Positions 16,746 through 23,623 of a stretch of 64,000 nt of DNA are shown here, piece after piece. Source of the stretch: Alicycliphilus sp. UBA6560 (GTDB taxonomy: Bacteria; Pseudomonadota; Gammaproteobacteria; Burkholderiales; Burkholderiaceae_C); assembly GCA_002434305.1 (NCBI GenBank), contig DJJU01000012.1:186001-250000 (forward strand), in the 5' to 3' direction. Position 1 is the first letter of the stretch. Each line of letters starts with the position of its first letter. The position numbers were made by a program, and so were the translations under genes. Under the pieces are notes generated by a model that ran no database searches, was not told the DNA's origin, and saw only the letters and a program-made list of their open reading frames with translations.

Positions 16746-18977
16746 TCAGACGCCGACCACGCCGCCGTCGTTGCGGGTGATGACGATGGTGGCCGAGCGC
16801 GGGCGGGCGCTGCCGCCGTCGGGCCAGTGGCTCTGGAATCGGGTCGCGTCGGTGATGTCCGCGTCCTTCGTGTCCTCGCCCGGGTGCTGGATGTTCACGA
16901 AGATCGCCCGGCCGTCGCCCGACTCGGCGATGCCCGTGATCTCGCAGCCCTTGGGACCCACCAGGAAGCGGCCCAGCTGCGTGCCCTTCTCCCCCGGCCG
17001 AGCGCCGGCGATGGTGTCCTGCGTGCGCTTGGCGCCGTCGGCACCGGTGTTGGTGATGGTCTTTCGGGCGCCGTCGCCGACCTTGCCGGGAACGGCGGCC
17101 AGCATCATGCAGTTGCTCACGTCGGTATAGGCGCCGTCGTCGGTCTGCAGCCAGGCGAGGCCGGCCGAGGCTTGGCTGAACCATAGGCCGTCGGGGCTGG
17201 AGAAGTCGTTCTCGGCCGTCAGGCCGGAGATGTTGACGTCAGCGCCGGCCGTGGAGCGCGCGCCGAACAGGTACACGTCCCAGGTGAAGGCGGTGCCGGC
17301 ATTGCCGGCGCTTTCGGCAAATCGCACGATGTGGCCGTTGGGGTTGCCGGTTTGCGCCTTCTGCTCCGCACCCTTGGGATCGTTGTAGAAGCGCGGATTG
17401 GCCGCATCGGTCTTGTCCAGCGGGCGCGACGAGGCGTTGGTGTTGGTCAGCGTCACGTACACGTCGCCGGTCTTGGGGTTCACGGCGGTCCACTCGGGGC
17501 GGTCCATCTTGGTCGCGCCGGCCGCGTCGGCCGCCAGGCGGGCGTGCAGGAGCACGTCGGCCTGGTCGGTAAAGCCGTAGGCGGCGTTGGACGCGGTGAT
17601 GCCGTTCTTGCCCAGGGCCAGCTCCAGCCACTCGCCCGTGCCGTCGGCCTTGAAGCGCGCCACGTAGAGCCTGCCATCGTCCATGTACTTGTCTCCGGCG
17701 GCCAGGCCGCCGGTGGCGTCCTTCGGGTCCCAGTTCTTGTTGGACACGTACTTGTAGACGTACTCGTTGCGCGCGTCGTCGCCCATGTACCAGACCAGGG
17801 GCTTGCCGGCCTCGACCACGCCCAGGCAGGCGCCCTCGTGGCCGAAGCGGCCCAGCGCCGTGCGCTTCTTCGGCGTGCTACCCGGCGCAAAAGGGTCGAT
17901 CTCGACAACCCAGCCGTAGGTGTTGTGGGCGTTGCGGTAGTCGGCCACAGCGCTCTCGCCCGACACGTCCAGGTTCCAGCGATCGAAGCTGTCCTGCTCG
18001 TCGGCATTGGCAGCACCCTGGGTGGTGCCCCACAGGCCGTAGAACTCCTGCGGGCCCACGCCGTAGCGCTTGATGGCCGCCAGCTCGCGGGGCGAGCGCT
18101 TGGCGTCGTCGGCGGCCGGGGTGCGGAAGAAGTAGCCGTACCAGTTCTCTTCGCAGGTCAGGTAGGTGCCCCAGGGCGTAGTGCCGTTGGCGCAGTTGTT
18201 GACCGTGCCGCGGGTGCCCGTGCCTTTGGCCGAGTAGCGGGTCTTGAGCGCCTCCGCGCCGCGCACGGGACCGGAAAGCTCCATCGGCGTCAGCGTGTGC
18301 ACGCGGCGGTTGAAGGCCGAGTCCTGCTTGTAGCTCCACTGGCCGTCAGCGCCCTTGGTGGTCTCGATCACGCTTACGCCGTGCAGGTAGAACTCGCGCA
18401 GCACCTCGCTAGGCTCGGTGCGCTGGCCCTTGACCACGGTGCGGCCGCGGGGGTGCAGGAAGACGGGGGTCAGCGATTCGTGGTTCATCACCAGCAGGCC
18501 GCGACCGCTGGCCTTGGCGTCCCACTGGCCGCCTGCGCCCAGGCCAAACCAGCTCATGCCGTCGTGGTGGTCGCCGGCGCGGCGGTCGTAGGTGGTGGGG
18601 TCGTCCGTGCCGTCATTCTTGTACGCGGCCACGCCCGCAGCGAGCGGGTCGCCCAGGCGGTAGAGCACGCTGGCGGTGTAGCCCGCCGGCACGACGACCG
18701 CATCGGCCAGGCTCTTGGCCACCGGATTGAAGCCCAGCTTCAGGCCTCCCGGGGGCTCGACGGGCGCCGGGTCATCGTAGCCTCCACCGCCGCACCCGGC
18801 CAGCGCGATGCTGCCCAGCATGGCGCCGCCCGCCGAGGCGAAGCCGCCGCGCAGCAGATTGCGGCGGCTCAGCCGGCCTTCGATGAGCGTGGAAAACGAG
18901 GGGTTGGCAGTGGGGTTGTAGCCGATGTCATCAGGGTCGATCAGGGCCGCCTCGGGCCGGGTCGTGGGTGCGTTCAT
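16746..18977 (-). CDS. phoX: PhoX-family alkaline phosphatase (DUF839), Tat-exported
   Basis: 743 residues. A long n-region precedes a twin-arginine motif (LSRRNLLRGG, Arg38-Arg39), a hydrophobic stretch and a lipobox-like LAGCGGGG, so the enzyme is exported folded and may be lipid-anchored. PhoX enzymes are monomeric calcium/iron-dependent phosphomonoesterases of the periplasm. Family features visible include GMSWFGLG, GLLVMNHESLTP, GTYLTCEENWYGYF, WVVEIDPFAPGSTPKKRTALGRF with GHEGA after it, and the C-terminal RPRSATIVITRNDGG. Those blocks supply the Glu, Asp and Cys ligands known for PhoX. A four-repeat Pho box lies upstream and a strong terminator follows, so it is a single-gene PhoB-regulated unit. 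Confidence 0.92.
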   Translation of the reverse strand: MNAPTTRPEAALIDPDDIGYNPTANPSFSTLIEGRLSRRNLLRGGFASAGGAMLGSIALAGCGGGGYDDPAPVEPPGGLKLGFNPVAKSLADAVVVPAGYTASVLYRLGDPLAAGVAAYKNDGTDDPTTYDRRAGDHHDGMSWFGLGAGGQWDAKASGRGLLVMNHESLTPVFLHPRGRTVVKGQRTEPSEVLREFYLHGVSVIETTKGADGQWSYKQDSAFNRRVHTLTPMELSGPVRGAEALKTRYSAKGTGTRGTVNNCANGTTPWGTYLTCEENWYGYFFRTPAADDAKRSPRELAAIKRYGVGPQEFYGLWGTTQGAANADEQDSFDRWNLDVSGESAVADYRNAHNTYGWVVEIDPFAPGSTPKKRTALGRFGHEGACLGVVEAGKPLVWYMGDDARNEYVYKYVSNKNWDPKDATGGLAAGDKYMDDGRLYVARFKADGTGEWLELALGKNGITASNAAYGFTDQADVLLHARLAADAAGATKMDRPEWTAVNPKTGDVYVTLTNTNASSRPLDKTDAANPRFYNDPKGAEQKAQTGNPNGHIVRFAESAGNAGTAFTWDVYLFGARSTAGADVNISGLTAENDFSSPDGLWFSQASAGLAWLQTDDGAYTDVSNCMMLAAVPGKVGDGARKTITNTGADGAKRTQDTIAGARPGEKGTQLGRFLVGPKGCEITGIAESGDGRAIFVNIQHPGEDTKDADITDATRFQSHWPDGGSARPRSATIVITRNDGGVVGV

Positions 18978-19051
18978 CTAGCGCTTGCCTTTCGTGGAAT
19001 AGCCACCCGCTGAACCTCTCGGGGGGCAGACCACGATGCTCCACGGCCCAT

Positions 19052-19091
19052 GTGACAGGCACGTGAAGAACCGGTGACGGCGGCGTGACGG
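19052..19091 (-). promoter_or_regulatory. Pho box: four 7-mers at 11-bp spacing upstream of phoX
   Basis: Read on the minus strand there are four direct 7-mers, CCGTCAC, CCGTCAC, TCTTCAC and CTGTCAC (19091-19085, 19080-19074, 19069-19063, 19058-19052), each separated by exactly 4 bases. This is the architecture of PhoB sites (CTGTCAT-like 7-mers every 11 bp). The downstream end lies 74 bases from the phoX start codon. Confidence 0.85.
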
Positions 19092-19102
19092 CGCGGCCGC
19101 CC

Positions 19103-19339
19103 TCAGCCCTTGGTGAACAGGAAGTAGGCCACCACGCACACCGCCAGCGCCACGATCAGGCGCGCCAGCCAGGGCGTGACCAGCCAGGCGCCCAGCACTA
19201 TCGCCAGCCGGCCCCACACGTGTGAGGAGCGCCAGGCAGGCTGGCCGTTCTGCGGCTGCAGCGGATGGCCGCAGCCGGGGCAGGCCTGGGCCTGCGTGGA
19301 GACTTCCCGACCGCATTCGGGGCAGCGTGTGAGTGCCAT
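19103..19339 (-). CDS. Zinc-ribbon membrane protein
   Basis: 78 residues. The N-terminus has a zinc ribbon with four Cys in two pairs (RCPECGRE and ACPGCGHPL), followed by a hydrophobic C-terminal half (GRLAIVLGAWLVTPWLARL and IVALAVCVVAYFLF) that forms one or two membrane segments. It starts 3 bases after the OmpA-like gene and is the last member of the nine-gene repeat-protein operon. It may be a small accessory of the export system or an unrelated rider; its function is unknown. Confidence 0.75.
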   Translation of the reverse strand: MALTRCPECGREVSTQAQACPGCGHPLQPQNGQPAWRSSHVWGRLAIVLGAWLVTPWLARLIVALAVCVVAYFLFTKG

Positions 19340-19342
19340 GCG

Positions 19343-20041
19343 TCAGCCTCCGGCAGGCAGTCCGATGAGAATTTGCACTCGCCGGTTCAGCTGCCGTCCC
19401 TGGGGGTCGTCGCCGCCGTCGGGCGTGGTGTTGGGGGCGACGGGCTGGCGCTTACCCATGCCCCGGGTTTCTGCTTTGCGCCCGCCCTGCTGGCCCAGCG
19501 CATGCGCCACGGCCTGGGCGCGGCGCAGCGACAGGGCGTCGTTGTAGGCATCGGCGCCCTTGCCATCCGTGTGTCCCACCACCGTGATGGGAGCTCGCGG
19601 GTAGCTGCGGATCAACTCGGCCGCCTTGGCGATGGAGGGTGCCGCGTCCGGGCGCAGCTGCGCCTTGTCGAAGTCGAACAGCACATCGGCTGGCAGGTCG
19701 ATGGAGATCGCCTGCTGCGGCGTGGCCTGGGCCTTCAGCTCGGCCAGCAACGCCCGTGTCTGCTCCAACCGCTGCGGCGGGACCTCGGCCTCGCGCAGGA
19801 TGGTCTGCGGCCCCTGGCGGACTTGCAGCGGGGCGGCCTCGACGCGGGGCGTGAGCCCCCCGGGCGTGGCTTTCGGCTGCAGCACGGTCGCCGGCGCGCT
19901 GGCGGGCGTCAGCTGCGTGGCGGCCTGCGCCAGCGGCCGCGTACTGCGGTGCACTACCACGCCCTCGGCCAGGGCCGCGCTGCAGAGCAGCAGGCCCGCC
20001 GCCCACGGCAGCAGCGACCGGAACCTGGGAAGCACACTCAT
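19343..20041 (-). CDS. OmpA-family protein of the repeat-protein export operon
   Basis: 232 residues with a signal peptide (LLPWAAGLLLCSAALAEG), a variable middle region containing a predicted helix (RLEQTRALLAELKAQ), and a C-terminal OmpA domain: VLFDFDKAQLRPDAAPSIAKAA, ITVVGHTDGKGADAYNDALSLRRAQAV and QGRQLNRRVQILI. The Asp and Arg that hold diaminopimelate (HTDGKG...D and NRRV) are present, so it should bind peptidoglycan. ATG 20041 overlaps the preceding lipoprotein stop (ATGA). It may anchor the secretion machine or the fibre base to the cell wall. Confidence 0.9.
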   Translation of the reverse strand: MSVLPRFRSLLPWAAGLLLCSAALAEGVVVHRSTRPLAQAATQLTPASAPATVLQPKATPGGLTPRVEAAPLQVRQGPQTILREAEVPPQRLEQTRALLAELKAQATPQQAISIDLPADVLFDFDKAQLRPDAAPSIAKAAELIRSYPRAPITVVGHTDGKGADAYNDALSLRRAQAVAHALGQQGGRKAETRGMGKRQPVAPNTTPDGGDDPQGRQLNRRVQILIGLPAGG

Positions 20042-20664
20042 CCGCCAGCCTGCAGGGGCAGCTCCATCACCAGGCCCGGGGCGACGATGTTGTCCCCATC
20101 GTTGCCGTCGTTGAAGACCAGCCGCAGCTTGTGCGCCGTGGCCGGCACGCTGCCCAGGAATACCAGCTGGCCGTCCAGCGTCTGGCCTTCGCGAATGGTG
20201 ATGTCGCGGTTGCCGTCGGGTCGCTTGATGTGCAGGCGCGCGCCGCTCTCGTCCTCCAGGAAGGTGTCTGCCAGGGCCAGCATGGTGCTGTCAGTGATGC
20301 GGTTGGCGAAGGAAATGCTCACGTCCAGCACCGTGGCGTCGCTGCCCAACTCCACGCCCTTGACGCGCACGGTGACACCGGCCGGGGCCACGCCCTGCAC
20401 GGCCAGCGGCAGCTTGCGCGGTGCCGCGGCCGGCGCAGCAGCCGCCGCGGCGGTGGGCTCCGCAGCCGGGGCAGCGGGCGCGACAGGTGCGACAGGTGCG
20501 ACGGGCGGGGCCGGCGGGGCCACGGGCGCCGGAGCGGGTGCGCCGGGTGGTGCCTCGGGGCTGGCCGCCTGGTCCTTGCAGCCGGCCAGGGCCAGCGTGG
20601 CCAAGGCCAGGGCCACCGCCAGGCGCCGCGAGGCCGTGGCTTGGCAGGAAAAGTGTTGGGTCAC
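20038..20664 (-). CDS. Putative lipoprotein with Pro/Ala-rich linker
   Basis: 208 residues beginning at GTG 20664. A signal peptide ends in a lipobox (LALATLALAGC, Cys ~ residue 28), followed by a ~50-residue linker of Pro, Ala and Val (PAPAPVAPPAPPVAPVAPV) and a C-terminal beta-rich domain of ~115 residues (GVTVRVKGVELGSDATVLDV, ADTFLEDESGARLHIKRPDG, TLDGQLVFLGSVPATAHKL). The design suggests an outer-membrane lipoprotein whose folded domain reaches across the periplasm or peptidoglycan. It overlaps the ompA-like gene by 4 bases and is therefore part of the same transcript. No family is recognised. Confidence 0.75.
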   Translation of the reverse strand: MTQHFSCQATASRRLAVALALATLALAGCKDQAASPEAPPGAPAPAPVAPPAPPVAPVAPVAPAAPAAEPTAAAAAAPAAAPRKLPLAVQGVAPAGVTVRVKGVELGSDATVLDVSISFANRITDSTMLALADTFLEDESGARLHIKRPDGNRDITIREGQTLDGQLVFLGSVPATAHKLRLVFNDGNDGDNIVAPGLVMELPLQAGG

Positions 20665-20698
20665 TGGTGTTCTCCGTTGTCGATGCCGCCGCCCGCGG

Positions 20699-21145
20699 TC
20701 AGCGGATGCGGATGCTGTTGATCTGTGCCGGGGCCTGCTTCGGGGACGGGGCGTCGCCCGGCGCCGGCGCCGGGCAGTCGCGCGTGTCCACGTCCCGCGT
20801 GTTGCGCCCCTGCACGATGACGGTGCGCCCTTCCAGCCGGGCGCCCTGCACGTCCACGCTGTTGACGCTGGCGCCACCCGGGCCGCAGATGACACCGTTG
20901 GCCTTGTTGCCCGACGCTTCGATGTGGTTGCCCGGCGGCTGCCGGGGAGGAGCGGCGGCAGGCGCCGGCGCCACCACGGTGCTGCCGGGCGGTCCAATCC
21001 GGCCCTGGGGACCGATGGGCCCTTGCGGGCCCTGCCCCTGCGCCAGCGCCGGCCCTCCCAGGCAGGCAGCCGCCAACCACAGCAGGGCCACGCCCGCGCC
21101 TTCATGAAACAAATGGCACCGCATGCCTGGCCCCTTGCGCTTCAT
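20699..21145 (-). CDS. Secreted protein with collagen-like triplets and one copy of the GN/NS repeat
   Basis: 148 residues. A signal peptide (VALLWLAAACLGGPALAQ) is followed by collagen-like Gly-x-y triplets (GQGPQGPIGPQGRIGPPGS), a Pro/Ala linker, and then ASGNKANGVICGPGGASVNS with VDVQGARLEGRTVIVQGRNT. This last part matches the repeat unit of the giant protein at 23624-27184 (x-GN-x-A-x-x-V ... GG-x-A-x-x-NS). Two Cys (VICGPGG and TRDCPAPA) could pair. ATG 21145 overlaps the upstream stop by ATGA; an internal ATG at 21124 is an alternative. It may be a minor or capping subunit of the surface structure. Confidence 0.78.
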   Translation of the reverse strand: MKRKGPGMRCHLFHEGAGVALLWLAAACLGGPALAQGQGPQGPIGPQGRIGPPGSTVVAPAPAAAPPRQPPGNHIEASGNKANGVICGPGGASVNSVDVQGARLEGRTVIVQGRNTRDVDTRDCPAPAPGDAPSPKQAPAQINSIRIR

Positions 21146-21924
21146 TGCGGCGCAGGCGTCCCGGGCAGGCGTGTGCCCGGAAGCGCGGGCGCAGCCGCAT
21201 CGGTTCGCCCGGGCACCATGCCCGGCAGACTGCTGCCCGCACCGGTCGCCGGCGCCATGGCCGGCGCACCCGGCGCGGCTGCGCCGGCCTGCATCACCTG
21301 CGCCTGCAGCTCGGCGGCAAAGCGCTCGGCCAGGGCCACCTCTTCCACGGCCATCTCAGCACCCAGCTGCTCGATGACCTGGGCCACTTCCTGGCCCGCC
21401 GCCGTGGCGCCCGGCAGGGCCAGGCGCTGGGCCAGCCGCGCATAGCCGAGTGCCTTGACCTTGTCCTGCGGCGTGCCCGTGCCCTGGCGGTTCATCTCGG
21501 CCAGGCGCTGCATGGCATGCGGATCGCCGCGCACGGCGGCCAGCAGATACCAGCGGTAGGCCTGGCCGGCATCCGCCAGTCCCGAGCGGCGGCTTCCATA
21601 GGCATCTCCCACCAGCGACAGCAGCTGCGGGTTCTGCGTGGCCAGCGCCTCGCGCTGCAGCCGCTGCAGCTCATTGCGATACAGCGGCCCCTGGCAGCCC
21701 AGGTCGGTCACGCCCTTTTGCAGTGACAGGTTGCACGCCTCCAGGAAGCGCGCGCCGGTGCTGGCCGCCGGAGCGCCGGCCGCAGGTGCCGGCAGCGCGC
21801 CCTGCGCCGCAGCCGCGCCGGCGGCAGCGCCTGCCGGAGCCTGCGCCTGCGCTGCGGCCGCGCACAGGGCCAGTGCGGCAGCCATGCACCTGGCCCGCAT
21901 GGGATGCGCCACGGCGGGCCTCAT
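21142..21924 (-). CDS. Secreted Sel1/TPR-like protein
   Basis: 260 residues with a signal peptide (ARCMAAALALCAAAAQAQ) and a low-complexity Ala/Pro segment. The centre looks like two or three Sel1-type helical repeats: LVGDAYGSRRSGLADAGQAY then RWYLLAAVRGDPHAMQRLAE and KVKALGYARLAQRLALPGA. The C-terminus is again Ala/Pro/Gly-rich. Sel1 repeats mediate protein contacts, so a periplasmic scaffold or chaperone role in the export system is plausible. It overlaps the CsgG-like gene by ATGA at 21924-21921 and the collagen-like gene by ATGA. Confidence 0.75.
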   Translation of the reverse strand: MRPAVAHPMRARCMAAALALCAAAAQAQAPAGAAAGAAAAQGALPAPAAGAPAASTGARFLEACNLSLQKGVTDLGCQGPLYRNELQRLQREALATQNPQLLSLVGDAYGSRRSGLADAGQAYRWYLLAAVRGDPHAMQRLAEMNRQGTGTPQDKVKALGYARLAQRLALPGATAAGQEVAQVIEQLGAEMAVEEVALAERFAAELQAQVMQAGAAAPGAPAMAPATGAGSSLPGMVPGRTDAAAPALPGTRLPGTPAPQ

Positions 21925-23051
21925 GCGCCCGCCTTGGCACCGGCCGGGGCAGTCGTGCCATCCCAGGGCATGGGTACGTTGAAGAACAGCGGCTCGAAGC
22001 CCTCCCAGGTCATCACGTCCACCTCGCCCAGAGTGGCGAAGCGGCTGTCATAGACGGACTGCAGCGCGGTGCGCGTGGGCTCGTCGTACTGCTGCGTCAC
22101 CTGCAGCGGGTGGCCGTACTTGCGCAGCATGACTTGGATCAGTCCCACCTTCAACTCAGGCGCCAGCCCGTTGAAGGCGGCGCGCATGTTCTCCACCACC
22201 ACCGGGTCGGGCGTGCCGCCGGGAATGCAGCGCCAATAGGGCGTGTTGGTGGCCTTGCCCACCAGTTCCAGCACGCTCAGGTCCACCAGGGTGCGGATGG
22301 CGGAGTGGCGGCCCTGCAGGTACTTGCCCTCCAGCTTGAAGCCGAAGGCGTCGCCATAGAACCCCAGGCTGGCGTTGTCCTCCGAGCTGAAGTTGAGCAC
22401 CTTGACCGCATTGGAGGCCTGAATGCGCGGCACCATCTGCTGGGTAGAAAAACTGACCAGGTTCAGGTCCAGCGCCAGCGCCGAATAGATGGCCGTGCGC
22501 TTCACGTCGCCGCCCAGCGTCACCGTGCCGTTGCCGCCGCCGAACTCGATGCCCACCGAGTTCACGCGCCCCGCACCGGCGATGGCACGGTCGAACTCGG
22601 TCAGCGCGCCGGTGATCAGGAAGTCGGGCATGGTCACGCCGAACTTGGCGCCCAGCTGGGCCTGCGAGACCAGGTACTCCGGGTGGTAGGGCACATAGAC
22701 CACGCGCGCCCCGATGCGGTTGACGGCGGTGCGCACCATCTCGGTGATGTCGCCCGGGATCTCGGCGCCGGCCAGCGGGCTGGACAGGTTGGTGGCGTCC
22801 AGGATGTTGCGCGTCTGCAGGTAGATGACGGGGTCGCCGTCCTTGTAGATGTCGAGCATGTGCCCGAAGCGCCCCAGCGCCGTCGCATAGGGGCTGAGGT
22901 TGGTCACGGGCAGGAGCTTTTGCGCTTCGCGCTCCTGCAGCAGCCGGTCGGCATCGCCCAGGGCGTTCTCGGTCGTGGCGCACCCGGCCAGCAGTGCCAG
23001 CGCAAGCGCGGCGCCTCCCCAGCGCTTGCAGCTTGTTATTGTCATTTTCAT
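21921..23051 (-). CDS. CsgG-like outer-membrane lipoprotein (export pore candidate)
   Basis: 376 residues. Signal peptide with lipobox LALALLAGC (Cys ~ residue 24). The body follows the CsgG/HfaB order: an N-terminal alpha/beta part (VTNLSPYATALGRFGHML, TEMVRTAVNRIGARVVYVPY), then DFLITGALTEFDRAIAGAGR, a Gly-rich stretch (IEFGGGNGTVTLGG) and YSALALDLNLVSFSTQQMVP, which resembles the paired strands of CsgG, ending with a helix LVDLSVLELVGKATNTPYWRC. It is about 100 residues longer than E. coli CsgG at its C-terminus. CsgG-type pores export unfolded subunits across the outer membrane. This is the key gene for interpreting the operon. Assignment is from topology and motifs, not a search. Confidence 0.75.
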   Translation of the reverse strand: MKMTITSCKRWGGAALALALLAGCATTENALGDADRLLQEREAQKLLPVTNLSPYATALGRFGHMLDIYKDGDPVIYLQTRNILDATNLSSPLAGAEIPGDITEMVRTAVNRIGARVVYVPYHPEYLVSQAQLGAKFGVTMPDFLITGALTEFDRAIAGAGRVNSVGIEFGGGNGTVTLGGDVKRTAIYSALALDLNLVSFSTQQMVPRIQASNAVKVLNFSSEDNASLGFYGDAFGFKLEGKYLQGRHSAIRTLVDLSVLELVGKATNTPYWRCIPGGTPDPVVVENMRAAFNGLAPELKVGLIQVMLRKYGHPLQVTQQYDEPTRTALQSVYDSRFATLGEVDVMTWEGFEPLFFNVPMPWDGTTAPAGAKAGA

Positions 23052-23143
23052 GGTGGTTGTGGTCTTAGTGGTGAAGCGCGCCGCCGCTACCTCCCTGGCG
23101 CGGCGGCACGCGAATGCCCGCGGGCCGGCGCCCGCCGGCTGTG

Positions 23144-23569
23144 TCAGCGCGAATTGAGCACGGTGATGTTCTCCACGCCCCGGCCTTCCACGTACAGCGT
23201 GACGTTGCCCGTCACGTTGCCCTGGATGACCGGGCTGGCGATGCGCAGCGAACCGTCGGCGCCGCGCTGCACGTCGGAATAGCTGCTGCGGATCACCACG
23301 TTCTGCTGGTTGTCGGGCAGGCGCAGCGTGCCGTCGGGCTGCAGCAGCGCGCTCTGGTCGACCAGCGTGTTGCGCGCGATGGCGCGGGCCACCCGGGCCT
23401 TGGCGCTCACAGCCGGGTACACGCCGTCGGTAAGCCGCACGCCGCTTTGCGACATGTCCTTGTAAGCGCCGAGCTGCTCGCCATAGTTGACCAGCTGCGC
23501 CTGGGCGCTTGCGGCGCACAGCGCCAGCGCCGCCATGCCATGGCTGAGGAAAAGGGAGAGATACCGCAT
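23144..23569 (-). CDS. Small secreted protein, HfaA-sized
   Basis: 141 residues with a signal peptide (MRYLSLFLSHGMAALALCAASAQA). The mature part ends in NVTGNVTLYVEGRGVENITV followed by LNSR, a degenerate form of the x-V-x-G-N ... NS motif of the neighbouring repeat proteins. ATG 23569 is chosen over 23587 because AGGAG stands 7-8 bases before it. Position directly before a CsgG-like gene and its size recall HfaA, the small secreted partner of HfaB in Caulobacter holdfast anchoring; this similarity is only suggestive. Confidence 0.78.
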   Translation of the reverse strand: MRYLSLFLSHGMAALALCAASAQAQLVNYGEQLGAYKDMSQSGVRLTDGVYPAVSAKARVARAIARNTLVDQSALLQPDGTLRLPDNQQNVVIRSSYSDVQRGADGSLRIASPVIQGNVTGNVTLYVEGRGVENITVLNSR

Positions 23570-23623
23570 GGAGGGCTCCTGGAACAAAGCTTGGAAACTT
23601 CGAAAAGGGCTGGCCGAACAGGT

